Source: an archaeon
GTDB lineage: Archaea; Asgardarchaeota; Heimdallarchaeia; Hodarchaeales; S146-22
NCBI GenBank assembly: GCA_024276395.1
Contig: JAJRXH010000235.1
Span: 1-13,274 of the forward strand
Direction: 5' to 3'
Length of the DNA stretch: 13,274 nt
Position 1 is the stretch's first letter; every line of letters starts with the position of its first letter. Under the pieces are notes generated by a model that saw only the letters and a program-made list of their open reading frames with translations, was not told where the DNA came from and did not search any database. The position numbers were made by a program, and so were the translations under genes. Shown here in pieces: positions 12,647-13,274 of the stretch.

Positions 12647-13274
12647 ATGTCGGACGATATTGTCGTGGAATTTCCAGAACTCCAATGTCTTCAGCGCAAG
12701 AACTCATTGGAAGAGAAATTACACAATTATGCCATAGTGTGCATATTGCGAGGACAAAAAGAGCTCATTGGGTTTCATAGCAATTGGGCAAACCTTTCAC
12801 GGCGAAATAGGGATTACATGATCTCGCTGGCATTAGCAATGGACTTTAGAGGAGTACTTGATGTTCTGGAAAGTGATCATGCCACTGTCGTGCCGATCAT
12901 GCCGCCGTTGACAGCAAGATCACCAGATAGCATCATTTTTCCCAATCATTACGTGGCACGCCTCACGGGAGGGACTTTAACAGCTCTACATGATATCATC
13001 GTGGTAGATATTGTAAAATCTGCAACGTTGAGCCATTTCAAGGGATTCATATCCAGATCTGGGTTATGTGCCATCATCTTTCGTCCAGTAGAGGAGCAGT
13101 ACATTCTGACCATTCCCATCGTCGTAGTCTATTTTGACCCAGCCAAGGTGGATCTCAAGGAGCTTGTTTCCAAGCAAAGCACTCAAACTCGAATACGAAG
13201 GACATTAGATCGTATCCTAGATGAAGTATTCGAAAGAGCCGAAGGCCGAAAAGGAAGCATCAATGAATTCATGA
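12647..13274 (+). CDS. Unrecognised protein, 5' portion (cut by window edge)
   Basis: An open frame from ATG 12647 runs without a stop to the right edge, giving at least 209 residues. GAGGTAGGA (12630-12638) is a good ribosome-binding site about nine bases before the start. The protein begins MSDDIVVEFPELQCLQ and has no signal peptide or membrane span. Several short hydrophobic beta-like stretches are visible: YAIVCILRG (28-36), DIIVVDIV (116-123), LCAIIFRP (140-147) and YILTIPIVVVYFDP (152-165). A charged helical segment rich in Arg, Glu and Asp (about 166-205) follows. This looks like a soluble alpha/beta domain followed by a helical or coiled-coil region. I recognise no family and give no function. 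Base composition and codon use look like the rest of the window. Confidence 0.8.
   Translation, partial: MSDDIVVEFPELQCLQRKNSLEEKLHNYAIVCILRGQKELIGFHSNWANLSRRNRDYMISLALAMDFRGVLDVLESDHATVVPIMPPLTARSPDSIIFPNHYVARLTGGTLTALHDIIVVDIVKSATLSHFKGFISRSGLCAIIFRPVEEQYILTIPIVVVYFDPAKVDLKELVSKQSTQTRIRRTLDRILDEVFERAEGRKGSINEFM

Noticed and set aside
1..13274. CRISPR arrays, insertion sequences, attachment sites or replication origin
   Set aside because: No regularly spaced repeats, no transposase or integrase frame, no terminal inverted repeats with target duplications, and no origin-type repeat clusters were seen.

Overview
The window is archaeal and is most easily read as part of an Asgard-type genome. 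The strongest archaeal marker is an unsplit RNA polymerase subunit B of 1146 residues. The RtcB/archease pair, a Sec59/DGK1-type CTP-dependent lipid kinase and AT-rich intergenic DNA with T-tract gene ends agree with this. The Asgard placement is an inference. It rests mainly on a protein that looks like a Rab/Ras-family G domain with its nucleotide-binding motifs lost, and on a possible longin/DENN-like protein. No single gene proves the lineage.

Layout, left to right. Positions 1-698 hold the 3' end of rtcB (tRNA ligase) and archease, its activator, both on the + strand. Positions 815-1987 (+) encode a 390-residue protein of unrecognised family. On the - strand, facing it, lie a NOL1/NOP2/Sun RNA m5C methyltransferase (2029-2967) and, upstream of that, a HIT-family nucleotide hydrolase/transferase (3065-3571). 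Diverging from the HIT gene is a short + strand pair: the degenerate G-domain protein (3726-4292) and an integral-membrane CTP-dependent polyprenol/diacylglycerol kinase (4320-4952). A 237-base convergent spacer carries a large bulged inverted repeat. It is followed by rpoB on the - strand (5190-8630), standing alone. A 290-base divergent spacer with paired CACGTGTCA boxes separates rpoB from a 1032-residue FtsX/MacB-type permease (8921-12019, +). After that come a VanZ-like membrane protein (12105-12572, +) and the 5' part of an unrecognised gene that runs off the right edge (12647-13274, +).

How the genes relate. RtcB and archease work together in tRNA splicing and RNA repair. The methyltransferase and HIT gene are same-strand neighbours, but a T-tract after the HIT stop and a TATA-like element before the methyltransferase suggest separate transcripts. 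The pseudo-GTPase and lipid kinase are 27 bases apart and probably co-transcribed. The rest looks like single-gene transcription units. Several gene ends carry T-runs on the coding strand, and three have an inverted repeat as well. No gene-free stretch exceeds 300 bases. I saw no tRNA, rRNA, CRISPR array, insertion sequence or obvious frameshift.

The most interesting items are the nucleotide-binding-dead Rab-like protein beside a lipid kinase, the possible longin/DENN-like 390-residue protein, the rpoB gene without its usual polymerase neighbours, and the bulged hairpin between the kinase gene and rpoB.
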